Below are positions 26,944-34,331 of a stretch of DNA of 64,000 nucleotides, piece after piece. Within the stretch, counting starts at the first letter, position 1; each line of letters starts with the position of its first letter. A program made the translations under genes and the position numbers. The notes under the pieces were generated by a model that worked only from the letters and a program-made list of their open reading frames with translations, did not search any database and was not told the origin of the DNA. The DNA lies in NCBI RefSeq assembly GCF_001435445.1, contig NZ_AZDH01000006.1, forward strand, positions 79,879 through 143,878. Reading direction: 5' to 3'. The stretch comes from Companilactobacillus kimchii DSM 13961 = JCM 10707. Its GTDB lineage: Bacteria; Bacillota; Bacilli; Lactobacillales; Lactobacillaceae.

Positions 26944-27000
26944 TACATCTGTAGTCTTCTCAACAATTCTTAGTTTACAACCGTAAACAAAATGTGTAAA
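26944..27000 (-). promoter_or_regulatory. copYB promoter with two cop boxes
   Basis: Perfect cop box TACATCTGTA (26944-26953) and a one-mismatch copy TACAACCGTA (26976-26985) inside the inverted repeat GTTTAC/GTAAAC (26974-26989). Promoter on the minus strand: TTTACA (26995-27000), 17-nt spacer, TGTAAACT-type -10 (26972-26977); the second box overlaps the spacer and -10. Confidence 0.75.
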
Positions 27001-27019
27001 GTATTACGCTTGTAAAAAT

Positions 27020-27175
27020 GGCAGAGAGCGAAACAAGGGCGCTCAGCCCACGAGGATTTGCCTAAGTATTGAAATCGCACACGCATTTTGTGGGCAATTT
27101 CAGTACTGTAGCAAACCAGAATGGGTTGCCCTTGCGTAGCTCATTTCAGACAGAGAGCGAAGTAGGCTTGGGAAT
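27020..27175. repeat. Intergenic palindromic element, left of the XRE/DUF2975 pair
   Basis: Non-coding stretch with nested inverted repeats: CAAGGGC (27034-27040) with GCCCTTG (27128-27134), GCCCAC (27046-27051) with GTGGGC (27090-27095), AGTATTGAAAT (27065-27075) with ATTTCAGTACT (27097-27107). The octamer AGAGAGCG occurs at both ends (about 27023 and 27152). Its 27119-27147 segment recurs inverted at 28547-28575. Together with the terminator at 27211 it fills the 372-nt gap between copY and the XRE gene. Confidence 0.55.
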
Positions 27176-27210
27176 TTCCACTATTAAACATAGAGCAATA
27201 GTTATCTACA

Positions 27211-27263
27211 AACAAAAGGGCCAGTACACCAACCATCAAAGATGATTACCATACTAGCCTTTC
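27211..27263 (-). terminator. Terminator-like hairpin after the XRE gene
   Basis: Minus strand AAAGGCTAGTA...TACTGGCCCTTT with an inner ATCATC/GATGGT helix, followed by TTTTGTTTG. Confidence 0.6.
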
Positions 27264-27293
27264 AAGCAAAAAAATATATCTTGCTTTCATAAT

Positions 27294-27821
27294 CTAAAAT
27301 TGAACTCCCAAATCAGTTGGTCCAACGGATGACCACTTATACCCTTCAGAACGAGATAACATCAATAATTGATTTAAACGGTCTGAATTTTTTTGATCCA
27401 ATTTTGACTTATTGGACATATTAGCCAAAATAATACCATTGACCGTCTTAGCAGCTATCACCTGCGGTGGCATCTTTTTTTCGTTAAGGTACTTCCCAGC
27501 TGTCATCAAAACCTTGATAACTTCTGGATCAAAATTAGTTTCATCAATTAAAGAGTTATACATTGCATCAACCAATTCAAAAACCTGTTCATAAATTGTT
27601 TTCTTCTTGTCTGTTACGTCTTCTCTCTGATATTCCAAGATATCACCTGGCTGACAATCCAAAGCATCACAAATTTTTTCCAACGTAGCAAAACGAATAC
27701 CTTTGGCTTTACCAGTTTTAAGAATTGATAGATTAGCTGGTGTAATACCAATCTTTTGAGCTAACTCCTTTGAAGAGATTTTTTTCTTTAACATCATCAA
27801 ATCGAGATTTATTTTAATCAT
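27294..27821 (-). CDS. XRE-family transcriptional regulator (YozG-like)
   Basis: 175 aa. The N-terminal Cro/C1 helix-turn-helix (about 5-60: SSKELAQKIGITPANLSILKTGKAKGIRFATLEKICDALDCQPGDILEY, here described as a block) is the short YozG-type found next to DUF2975 membrane proteins. It is followed by a C-terminal extension of about 105 residues (65-175) that I do not recognise, unlike the usual 65-80 aa YozG. It lies 10 nt downstream of the DUF2975 gene. Whether the membrane partner modulates it is unproven. Confidence 0.8.
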   Translation of the reverse strand: MIKINLDLMMLKKKISSKELAQKIGITPANLSILKTGKAKGIRFATLEKICDALDCQPGDILEYQREDVTDKKKTIYEQVFELVDAMYNSLIDETNFDPEVIKVLMTAGKYLNEKKMPPQVIAAKTVNGIILANMSNKSKLDQKNSDRLNQLLMLSRSEGYKWSSVGPTDLGVQF

Positions 27822-27831
27822 TCATAATCAC

Positions 27832-28362
27832 CTAAATAACTGTATCCGAATCATGCTGTAATTCGAAACCATACTTGAATACTAGATATAGCATATAAAT
27901 AATCGCCAAAAGTATCAAATAACTACCAACTTGTCCCCAAGAATTACTGAATACTGAACTTAAATTTCGACCATTACCAAATGAGAAAAACATCATACTA
28001 AGAACGTTGCCAAAAATGAAAATTACAACAGAACCCATCATTAACTTCATGTTATTCACGTTTGATTCCACAAAGAAATCGCTTTGTGCAATATTATTAA
28101 TAATCTTACGTAATGCATGTAAGGCAAAAATTATACTTACTAGGATTAACAAAGCATTCAGTCCACTTAATTCCAGCATTCCTTTACTAAGATTAGATGG
28201 TTGCAGAACATACTTCTTAAGTTCCGTTGCAACTTCCCCTGAAACAAATAACACTGCAACGTTTGCGAAGATTACAGATGCAGCTGCAATTCCACAAAAT
28301 ACTTGAGCTACGACAGTCAGAATTGATAATACTCTTAAAATAAGGCTTGATAATTTTTTCAT
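27832..28362 (-). CDS. DUF2975 membrane protein (YoaS-like)
   Basis: 176-aa membrane protein with four hydrophobic spans (about 9-37, 60-85, 103-127, 143-163). The DUF2975 arrangement with a conserved mid-protein ALRKIINNIAQSDFFVESNVNNMK is visible. Function unknown; the family is almost always paired with a YozG-type XRE regulator, as here. ATG 28362 is preferred: GGGGG lies about 8 nt upstream, whereas the GTG at 28371 overlaps that site. The two-gene unit is bracketed by a 29-bp inverted repeat. Confidence 0.82.
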   Translation of the reverse strand: MKKLSSLILRVLSILTVVAQVFCGIAAASVIFANVAVLFVSGEVATELKKYVLQPSNLSKGMLELSGLNALLILVSIIFALHALRKIINNIAQSDFFVESNVNNMKLMMGSVVIFIFGNVLSMMFFSFGNGRNLSSVFSNSWGQVGSYLILLAIIYMLYLVFKYGFELQHDSDTVI

Positions 28363-28450
28363 TTCAAGCACCCCCTGACTCGTATTCTAATACAAATATC
28401 GATTTTTGTTAACCGATATTTTAATATTGTTTTACGATAATTATGTAAGT

Positions 28451-28492
28451 AAAAAAAGATGCAAACTTGTTAAAATAAGTTTGCATCTTTTT
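28451..28492. terminator. Terminator after nrdJ (usable in both directions)
   Basis: AAAAAGATGCAAACTT pairs with AAGTTTGCATCTTTTT around an 8-nt loop (28452-28492); it lies 90 nt past the nrdJ stop. Confidence 0.85.
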
Positions 28493-28546
28493 ACTAATTT
28501 AATTTGTTTATCTTTTTTAATAACCATAGTTCTATGCAATCTAGTG

Positions 28547-28575
28547 GAAACGAGCTACTCAAGGGCAACCCATTC
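28547..28575. repeat. Inverted copy of the 27119-27147 repeat
   Basis: 27 of 29 bases match the reverse complement of 27119-27147; the core GCAACCCATTC is identical. It lies 7 nt from the nrdJ stop codon. Confidence 0.75.
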
Positions 28576-28581
28576 CGCTCT

Positions 28582-30822
28582 CTATCTAATTGGGCAAGCA
28601 CCACCGGCACAGTCTGATTGATCGACTAATTCGATGTCTTTCTTGTCATGATTATCATTTTGTTCAGCAAATACTGCAGCTACATTTTCATTAACTTCTG
28701 ATTCACGTTCTTGATAAATTTTCTTATCAATTGGTTCCTTAGGAGCTTGTTTGAAATCGGCACCACTATAAGGTAATAGCGAAGTTGACTTCGTTACGTG
28801 TCTGTATTGATACATCAATGGTGCAATTTCATCTGCTTCGTTAGGTTGGAACGTGATCGTACAACTAACGGCATTATCAGACCAATATGTTTGTAGAAAG
28901 GCCTGTGTAGCAAATTGTTCAGCAATTGAAACCGATCCGGCTGAAGCAAAGTTAGGGTCGTCGGCATTAGCGGCTTTAACTGGGAATTCAACACACATTG
29001 TATGCTTTGTATAAACATCAGGTTCAATCTTGTATCCACAAGCCTTTAAGGCTGGTAGTAGTGGATCACTGTCTTGGAATCTGATTCTTTGAATTAAGTA
29101 ACCTGCATAGTGGAAATGCATACCTTCGGATACTCCGGCCAATTTAGCAACAGTACCAGATGGTTTAACCGTTGTATGTTTAACTGAAGCCTTGCATCCT
29201 AATTCCTTTGAGTACTCCTTGTCAGCTGCAACAACTGAATGATATAAATCATCAAATTTCTTAGCAACACGTTGATCGTAAATTGGTTTTTGAATAGTAT
29301 CTCCTGTTTCAGGATCTGTGGCAGCTTCAAAACCAGTCACAACACGATTACCAAAGGTTGTCAAAATCCAGTCTTGAATACCAGACATTGAAACTCCGAT
29401 ACGACGATTCTTTTGAATAACAGTTCTTGAGACTTCCCAATCATAATTACTAAATGTAACACGTTTAGTATATCTAGCTGCTAATTCAAAAGCTTCTTCC
29501 AATGACCAACCTTGTTCTTGAGCAATCAATGGGAAAACTTCAAATAGGTTACATGGTTCACCGTTGCTCAAAGAAATTTCACCACAAGGATTAGTTCCTT
29601 CGACGCCATCATCGATACCTGGTTGATATCCATCAATGGCACGACCATAGTTACGTGATAATTCTAGATTGACAATTCCTGGCTCACCATTATGAGTAAT
29701 AGAATCAGCAATAGGAGCATATCTATTAAACTTAGAATCAACAGCAACACTGTTATTTGAAGCCCAACGGTGATGGTAAAGTTTCTTTTGATCTTGCTTC
29801 ATCGTAATAAAGTCATCGTCAGTAGCACCGCCTAAAGCTAATTCAGCTGAACGACGCACATTACCGGCAACAACTGTTTTACCGATTAGGTTACCCATGT
29901 CAGTACAGTCAACAGATGTTAACTTTCTACCAACGGCATTATTCAAAACTTCGTTGATATCAAAAAACATTTCAATCAAAGGAACAGGACCCGAAGCTGT
30001 TCCACCAAATCCTTTAATTTTTTCACCTTTAGCACGAATTTTAGTAATATCTAAAACAACATCTTTCAAGCCGTCATTAGCATCGTTAAAATGAGCATCG
30101 ATCATATTGGCATTTCCAACTACCCAACCTTCACGAGTATCAGGAAGTTCATAATGACGTGTATTTTCAAGTTGATGACCCTTTAACCATTCATCACGAT
30201 CAACAGCACCAGCTGCGATTGAATCATCGTATGAGGCACTCTCTTTGCCAATAAGAACAGTTAAATCAACTTTGTTATCAACAACAGGCATCAATTTCAT
30301 ATTACTTGGTACAACAGAGAAACCAACACCGCCACCCTTCATTAATTGATCAAACATGAATGAGAATGGCATTGAAACTGCTAATTGATCTTGCTTCAAG
30401 TAAGAAGGCACGATATGACTATCACCATATTTTTGTGGTCTGATGGCAACAAACCAACAATTGTTTAAAGCATCACCATTGCGATGTTGATATTCAGTTC
30501 CAGAAATCCAAAGATTTCTACCTGATGGTGTTGCGGCTAAACCGTAAACCAATTTATAAAGATTTTGAGCCTCATTAACCAAGCTGGCATATTGTTCATC
30601 GGTTAATGAATCATCCTTCAAACGTGGATCAAGGTTGATGTTACCTTCGATGACACGTTTAACTGTTTCTGACCAATTTTCAGTACGTCCAAGTTCTGGG
30701 ATCCAGCGAGCATAGGTACGCTTGTAAGTAACCCAGCCTAACTCACCCCAGTGGGGTTTAATTGTTTTTTTGACTTCGTCAATAAAGTCGTCTGATAAAA
30801 TAATTTTATTAATTGTATTCAT
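28582..30822 (-). CDS. nrdJ: Adenosylcobalamin-dependent ribonucleoside-triphosphate reductase (class II)
   Basis: Monomeric class II ribonucleotide reductase, 746 aa (L. leichmannii RtpR is 739), converting NTPs to dNTPs with coenzyme B12 as radical source. The radical Cys is in NPCGEISL (Cys413); the N-terminal active-site Cys is in NNCWFVAIRP; the C-terminal redox pair is Cys738 and Cys743 in SDCAGGACPIR. KPSGTVAKLAGVSEG is also typical. No B12 biosynthesis gene or cobalamin riboswitch is in the window. Two NrdR boxes precede the ATG. The 3' end abuts a repeat, but the tail is intact. Confidence 0.96.
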   Translation of the reverse strand: MNTINKIILSDDFIDEVKKTIKPHWGELGWVTYKRTYARWIPELGRTENWSETVKRVIEGNINLDPRLKDDSLTDEQYASLVNEAQNLYKLVYGLAATPSGRNLWISGTEYQHRNGDALNNCWFVAIRPQKYGDSHIVPSYLKQDQLAVSMPFSFMFDQLMKGGGVGFSVVPSNMKLMPVVDNKVDLTVLIGKESASYDDSIAAGAVDRDEWLKGHQLENTRHYELPDTREGWVVGNANMIDAHFNDANDGLKDVVLDITKIRAKGEKIKGFGGTASGPVPLIEMFFDINEVLNNAVGRKLTSVDCTDMGNLIGKTVVAGNVRRSAELALGGATDDDFITMKQDQKKLYHHRWASNNSVAVDSKFNRYAPIADSITHNGEPGIVNLELSRNYGRAIDGYQPGIDDGVEGTNPCGEISLSNGEPCNLFEVFPLIAQEQGWSLEEAFELAARYTKRVTFSNYDWEVSRTVIQKNRRIGVSMSGIQDWILTTFGNRVVTGFEAATDPETGDTIQKPIYDQRVAKKFDDLYHSVVAADKEYSKELGCKASVKHTTVKPSGTVAKLAGVSEGMHFHYAGYLIQRIRFQDSDPLLPALKACGYKIEPDVYTKHTMCVEFPVKAANADDPNFASAGSVSIAEQFATQAFLQTYWSDNAVSCTITFQPNEADEIAPLMYQYRHVTKSTSLLPYSGADFKQAPKEPIDKKIYQERESEVNENVAAVFAEQNDNHDKKDIELVDQSDCAGGACPIR

Positions 30823-30849
30823 TAATATTCACTCCACACATTTGAAATA

Positions 30850-30897
30850 ACACAATATATAGTACCTTTAATCTCTCGTGATAACAATATATAGTGT
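30850..30897 (-). promoter_or_regulatory. Tandem NrdR boxes upstream of nrdJ
   Basis: Two 16-bp sites of the AT-rich NrdR type, ACACAATATATAGTAC (30850-30865) and TAACAATATATAGTGT (30882-30897). The centres are 32 bp apart, three helical turns, which is the spacing known for cooperative NrdR binding. They should overlap the nrdJ promoter. Confidence 0.8.
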
Positions 30898-30898
30898 T

Positions 30899-31160
30899 CA
30901 ACTATTTCTATTGACTTTTTAGAAATGGTTTTGCGTATTGATATTTAGGCAATTTAAAAATTAAAAATATCCAATTTGGATTTTAATTTATAATTAAAAA
31001 TTCAAAGTCGCAATTACTATTCTAATATCTCCCAAGTTTGCTTAGCAATGATTTTTTTAATTTAAAGTCAGCCCTAAATTTCAAGTGGTCCGACTCAAAT
31101 TTTTTCCTTGACTTGGTCAATCAACCGTCAGATTGGCGATTGAGACTATAAATTTTTTTA
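30899..31160. other. AT-rich intergenic DNA without recognised content
   Basis: Remainder of the 381-nt gap between nrdJ and the GT-C protein. I see only short palindromes (for example TTGAC-CAA-GTCAA around 31113-31125 and ATTTTTAA/TTAAAAAT near 30990) and no convincing ORF, RNA or riboswitch. Confidence 0.5.
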
Positions 31161-31161
31161 C

Positions 31162-31198
31162 AAAAAAACTATCCAGCCATTTGGCCAGATAGTTTTTT
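31162..31198 (-). terminator. Terminator after the GT-C protein gene
   Basis: AACTATCnnGCC/GGCnnGATAGTT hairpin flanked by A and T runs on both sides, directly at the stop codon. Confidence 0.8.
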
Positions 31199-31203
31199 AA
31201 AAT

Positions 31204-32697
31204 TTAAACATCCTTTTTAATAAAGAATTGATACAATCCCAGACTTGCTAGAATTGCGATAACCGGTAAAAATTCGATTCGATATCTTCCCTGAACCTCA
31301 ATCAACAATTGTGCAGCCGCAAATGCCAACATTGGTAACAATAATAAATATAAATTATTGCTAAATTTTGTTTTGAATAGACTAAATGAGCCTATCCATG
31401 AAAAGATTATTAAAATTATTGAACCAACATACGCCAAATAGTCAACTCGTTCAACCGTCTTAGCTGAATGATTCTGACTATAGCCGGTAAAATTGGTAGC
31501 CATCGTACGTTGCGACCATAATCCACCGACCTTGTTGATAAATAAATTCAACCATTTTTTATTTTTATTTAAATAAGTTATTTCTTGATGTAAGGCTGCC
31601 TTTTCTTTCTTGCTCATAACCTTACGTGGCTTGCTTGCATCAATTAAACGATCCATGTCAGGTGAATAAGTTCCATTAGATTGATAATTTAATCCGGTAA
31701 CAAATTTCCATTCAGGATCATAATTAGACAATCCATAAGCATTAAGTCCAGAGGCCTTAATTCCCCAACCAGCCAAAGAAAAAAGTGCCAAATAAATCAA
31801 TAATGATAACAAGATTTTCAAAGGCTTTTGATAATTGAATTTACCATTTTCAAACATTGTATAGAGTATTGCAAAGACCACAATTCCAGCCACAATCACT
31901 GGTCCAATCGGTCTAATCAAACAACCAATTGTCAAAGTAACTCCTGATAAAATGTAAGCCCAAAATTTATCTTGCATGATTAAATAGAAGGTTATCAAAT
32001 AGCATAATGAACCTAAATATTGATTACTAGCCTGACTATTCAACGCAAACCAATCTAAATCTATCATTAAGAGTAGTACTGCCAAACGTGCTACTTTAAT
32101 ATTTTCAAAAATTTTCACAGCTAGCAAATACGTAAAAAACAAAATTAAAGCTTGGTAGATTACATTTAAAAATTGAATTGCAAAGATATGATAACCAAAG
32201 ATCTTTACAACTCCTAGCACATAAACCATATATCCCGATTGATAAGCAAAACGTGAAAAATAGTCATTATCAGTCTCATAAAGCTTAGCCCCATGTTGAA
32301 GCCCTGGCACTCGTGTCCAAAAATTACCAAAATCACTCAATTGAGTCTTCGGTACGACCAAAACCCAAGTAGTCGCTACTATCACGAAAACAACTAACAT
32401 TGCTAGAAGAATCGTCCAGTTAAGTTTTTTATTTCGGTCACTGATTCTAACTAGAAAATAACCAATCACTCCTACAAATACCAGGGCCAGCAATAAACTA
32501 CCCCAATTAAAAGCACGATTCACTGTGGCATAATTTTCATAATAAAACATCGACATACTGAAAAGAACTAACGTCGTAAAAATTGCTAAAACACCTAAAA
32601 TAAATTTACTGATACCGTTTTGAATTTTAAGAATAGAGATCCCCGTCCTTACTATATTGAAAATTGTAAAGTATCCAATATTCTTTAATTCTATCAC
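31204..32697 (-). CDS. GT-C/family 39-like glycosyltransferase membrane protein
   Basis: 497 aa with about 11-12 membrane spans. An extracytoplasmic loop after span 3 contains DFGNFWTRVPGLQHGAKLY, placed like the catalytic Asp loop of GT-C enzymes that use polyprenyl-phosphate sugars; further QNHSAK- and ASKPRKVMSKKEK-type loops lie near residues 330-410, and VQGRYRIEFLPVIAILA closes the fold. A role in glycosylating wall polymers or proteins is inferred; no substrate can be named. Single gene between two terminators. Start ATG at 32697 preceded by a weak site, so the exact N-terminus is less sure. Confidence 0.65.
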   Translation of the reverse strand: MIELKNIGYFTIFNIVRTGISILKIQNGISKFILGVLAIFTTLVLFSMSMFYYENYATVNRAFNWGSLLLALVFVGVIGYFLVRISDRNKKLNWTILLAMLVVFVIVATTWVLVVPKTQLSDFGNFWTRVPGLQHGAKLYETDNDYFSRFAYQSGYMVYVLGVVKIFGYHIFAIQFLNVIYQALILFFTYLLAVKIFENIKVARLAVLLLMIDLDWFALNSQASNQYLGSLCYLITFYLIMQDKFWAYILSGVTLTIGCLIRPIGPVIVAGIVVFAILYTMFENGKFNYQKPLKILLSLLIYLALFSLAGWGIKASGLNAYGLSNYDPEWKFVTGLNYQSNGTYSPDMDRLIDASKPRKVMSKKEKAALHQEITYLNKNKKWLNLFINKVGGLWSQRTMATNFTGYSQNHSAKTVERVDYLAYVGSIILIIFSWIGSFSLFKTKFSNNLYLLLLPMLAFAAAQLLIEVQGRYRIEFLPVIAILASLGLYQFFIKKDV

Positions 32698-32752
32698 GCT
32701 AAATTACATGCCGTGAAATTAGAGGGGTTTCAAAAAAAATTCAATTTTTATG

Positions 32753-32902
32753 TCATTTATTTTTAGAAGAATCCCTTGGCACAGTCCGATCGTCATTAAA
32801 AATATTTTTAGCGTGTTCCTTAGTCCCATCACTATATTCAATCATCAAAGAAAAATCCGGCAACATCTCAACTGAAACAACTTTGGAAACATCCTCATCC
32901 AT
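32753..32902 (-). CDS. Small acidic protein, 49 aa (DUF2442-like fragment?)
   Basis: Open frame starting MDEDVSKVVSVEMLPDFSLM and ending in a charged tail. AGAGGA lies 8 nt before the ATG, and a good promoter with a perfect cre match lies 40-80 nt upstream, so it is probably a real gene. The VxxVxxLPDFSLxIEYSDGTKExAK pattern resembles the first strands of DUF2442-type proteins, which often accompany toxin-antitoxin or regulatory genes, but it is only a partial likeness. No partner gene adjoins it. Confidence 0.6.
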   Translation of the reverse strand: MDEDVSKVVSVEMLPDFSLMIEYSDGTKEHAKNIFNDDRTVPRDSSKNK

Positions 32903-32939
32903 TTTTCATTCCTCTTCGTGAACTTAAAATTTGATATAT

Positions 32940-32981
32940 TGAAATCGATTACATTATAAGTTTTCAATCAATATATCGCAA
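32940..32981 (-). promoter_or_regulatory. Promoter plus perfect cre site for the 49-aa gene
   Basis: Minus strand TTGCGA (32976-32981), 17-nt spacer, TATAAT (32953-32958). TGAAATCGATTACA (32940-32953) fits the degenerate CcpA cre consensus at all positions and sits at the predicted transcription start, the position for CcpA repression. Confidence 0.6.
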
Positions 32982-32990
32982 TTAAAAAAC

Positions 32991-33025
32991 AAAAAAATAA
33001 CAAAACCAGATTTTGATTTTGTTAT
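32991..33025 (-). terminator. Terminator after the small membrane protein gene
   Basis: ATAACAAAAnCA/TTGnTTTTGTTAT-type stem with a T-run on the minus strand. Confidence 0.7.
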
Positions 33026-33077
33026 AGTTTATATTTTCTGACATTCCAATATTTTTTCATTTAATGGTCCAATAAAA

Positions 33078-33416
33078 TCATTTTTTAAGGACTTCACCAT
33101 ATCTAAACTGAGTCCCAACAAAATATGTAATAGCTGACATGAAAACAGCCATTAATGCAAAAATAATCAGTGAAGTCCAATTATAATATCCACCGGTTAA
33201 TAACATGAAGATAAAATAAACTGTTATATCTATTCCATAAATAACCTTTTTACCTAAATCAGTTAGCACTTGTATTAGCGCCAAAAGAAAAATTAGCAGG
33301 ACCTCCCAAGGAAAATTGGTAAAGATTCCTCGATGATGGATAAGGTTAGTAATACTGACGAAAACGATCCAGAATCCAATGAAAATCAAAAAATTTCTAA
33401 TAACTTTATTTTTCAT
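33078..33416 (-). CDS. Small membrane protein of unknown function
   Basis: 112 aa, four hydrophobic spans (about 8-27, 36-53, 60-80, 83-102) joined by very short loops, with a basic N-terminus and a Lys-rich C-terminus. I do not recognise a family; it is similar in build to DUF3021-type membrane proteins that accompany LytTR regulators, but no such regulator is nearby. Located 56 nt from the lipoprotein gene on the same strand, so the two may be co-transcribed. Confidence 0.6.
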   Translation of the reverse strand: MKNKVIRNFLIFIGFWIVFVSITNLIHHRGIFTNFPWEVLLIFLLALIQVLTDLGKKVIYGIDITVYFIFMLLTGGYYNWTSLIIFALMAVFMSAITYFVGTQFRYGEVLKK

Positions 33417-33472
33417 TAATTATCTCCCAATAAATTTTAAGCTCCTATTAGCGTAACATAATTAAGAAATTC

Positions 33473-34219
33473 CTACTGTCGATTAAATTTATCAGTTAAT
33501 TTATAAATATTTTTAAATTTATGTTCGGCTGCTTTATTGTTAAATGCGGGATTATTAACTTGATATTTTCCATTAGTTTTCACCCAAAAGGTAGTCTCTG
33601 GATTATTAATTGTATAAAAATTATTTTTCGTTAAACCAAATTTTTCATACATTTCTTCTTGTCGTTTACTGTCAGGATGATAATTACCGATTCCCATAAT
33701 TAAATGACTGCCAATTTTGGGAATTGGAAAAGTAGCACTAGGATAATAAATTATTTTTTGATTATCCTTTATTCCATAATCTCCATACAAATATTTTCCC
33801 TTAGTTAATCCCCCAGCAAAAACTGTTTTAATTGTCTTACCTTGAAGTTTTTTGTCACCGCTGATGACTTTACTTATATAAACAGTTGCTTCGGTCTCAG
33901 GAGCAATTGGACGGTCTATCATGCTTTTAAGGTTAATTAACTGTCCCTTTACTAAATATTGATTTCCACTTTCTAAGTTCTTTAATGATGTACTTTCATC
34001 ATCATATCCATTGGGAATTTTAATAAAAGCATTTTTGAATTCATTCTGATCCAAAGTTTTAATATTTTTTAATTTTTCATTCCATTTCTTTTGGTTAGTC
34101 TTTATTGTCTTATTACGTTGTTCTACTTTAATCTTTTGTTCATGTGTTGAAGGCTGATTTTGACAACCGGTTAGTACAAACAGACTAAACATCATTACAA
34201 CTAAAACTTTTAATTTCAT
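33473..34219 (-). CDS. Lipoprotein of unknown function
   Basis: 248 aa. The lipobox LTGC at the end of a hydrophobic signal (residues about 4-19, Cys19) predicts lipid anchoring on the outer face of the membrane. The mature part starts with a Lys/Gln-rich linker, followed by a globular domain with LVKGQLINLKSM, ATVYISKVISGDKKLQGKTIKTVF and GSHLIMGIGNYHPDSKRQEEMYEKFGL. The OB-like pattern of surface lipoproteins in lactobacilli is suggested, but I cannot name it. Its stop lies upstream of the small membrane gene. Confidence 0.7.
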   Translation of the reverse strand: MKLKVLVVMMFSLFVLTGCQNQPSTHEQKIKVEQRNKTIKTNQKKWNEKLKNIKTLDQNEFKNAFIKIPNGYDDESTSLKNLESGNQYLVKGQLINLKSMIDRPIAPETEATVYISKVISGDKKLQGKTIKTVFAGGLTKGKYLYGDYGIKDNQKIIYYPSATFPIPKIGSHLIMGIGNYHPDSKRQEEMYEKFGLTKNNFYTINNPETTFWVKTNGKYQVNNPAFNNKAAEHKFKNIYKLTDKFNRQ

Positions 34220-34290
34220 TTTTAAAAACGCTCATTTCTTCAATTATTAAAGAGTGTATCATGATGTTTCTTTTCCTGCTCACTTTACGC

Positions 34291-34321
34291 AAAAAAAAAG
34301 AGCCCGCATAGCGGACTCTAA
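34291..34321 (-). terminator. Terminator after ptsI
   Basis: AGAGTCCGC/GCGGGCTCT stem with a 3-nt loop and nine T on the minus strand. Confidence 0.9.
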
Positions 34322-34331
34322 TAGTTAACTT

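Noticed and set aside
30823..31160. Possible cobalamin riboswitch upstream of the B12-dependent reductase gene
   Set aside because: The conserved B12-box core (GCCACTG) is absent on both strands; the NrdR boxes explain regulation better.
32770..32790. Sigma-54 promoter from TTGGCAC near rpoN-type consensus
   Set aside because: The -12 TTGCT part is not present at the right distance, and the sequence lies inside the 49-codon gene. No convincing -24/-12 promoter was seen in the window.
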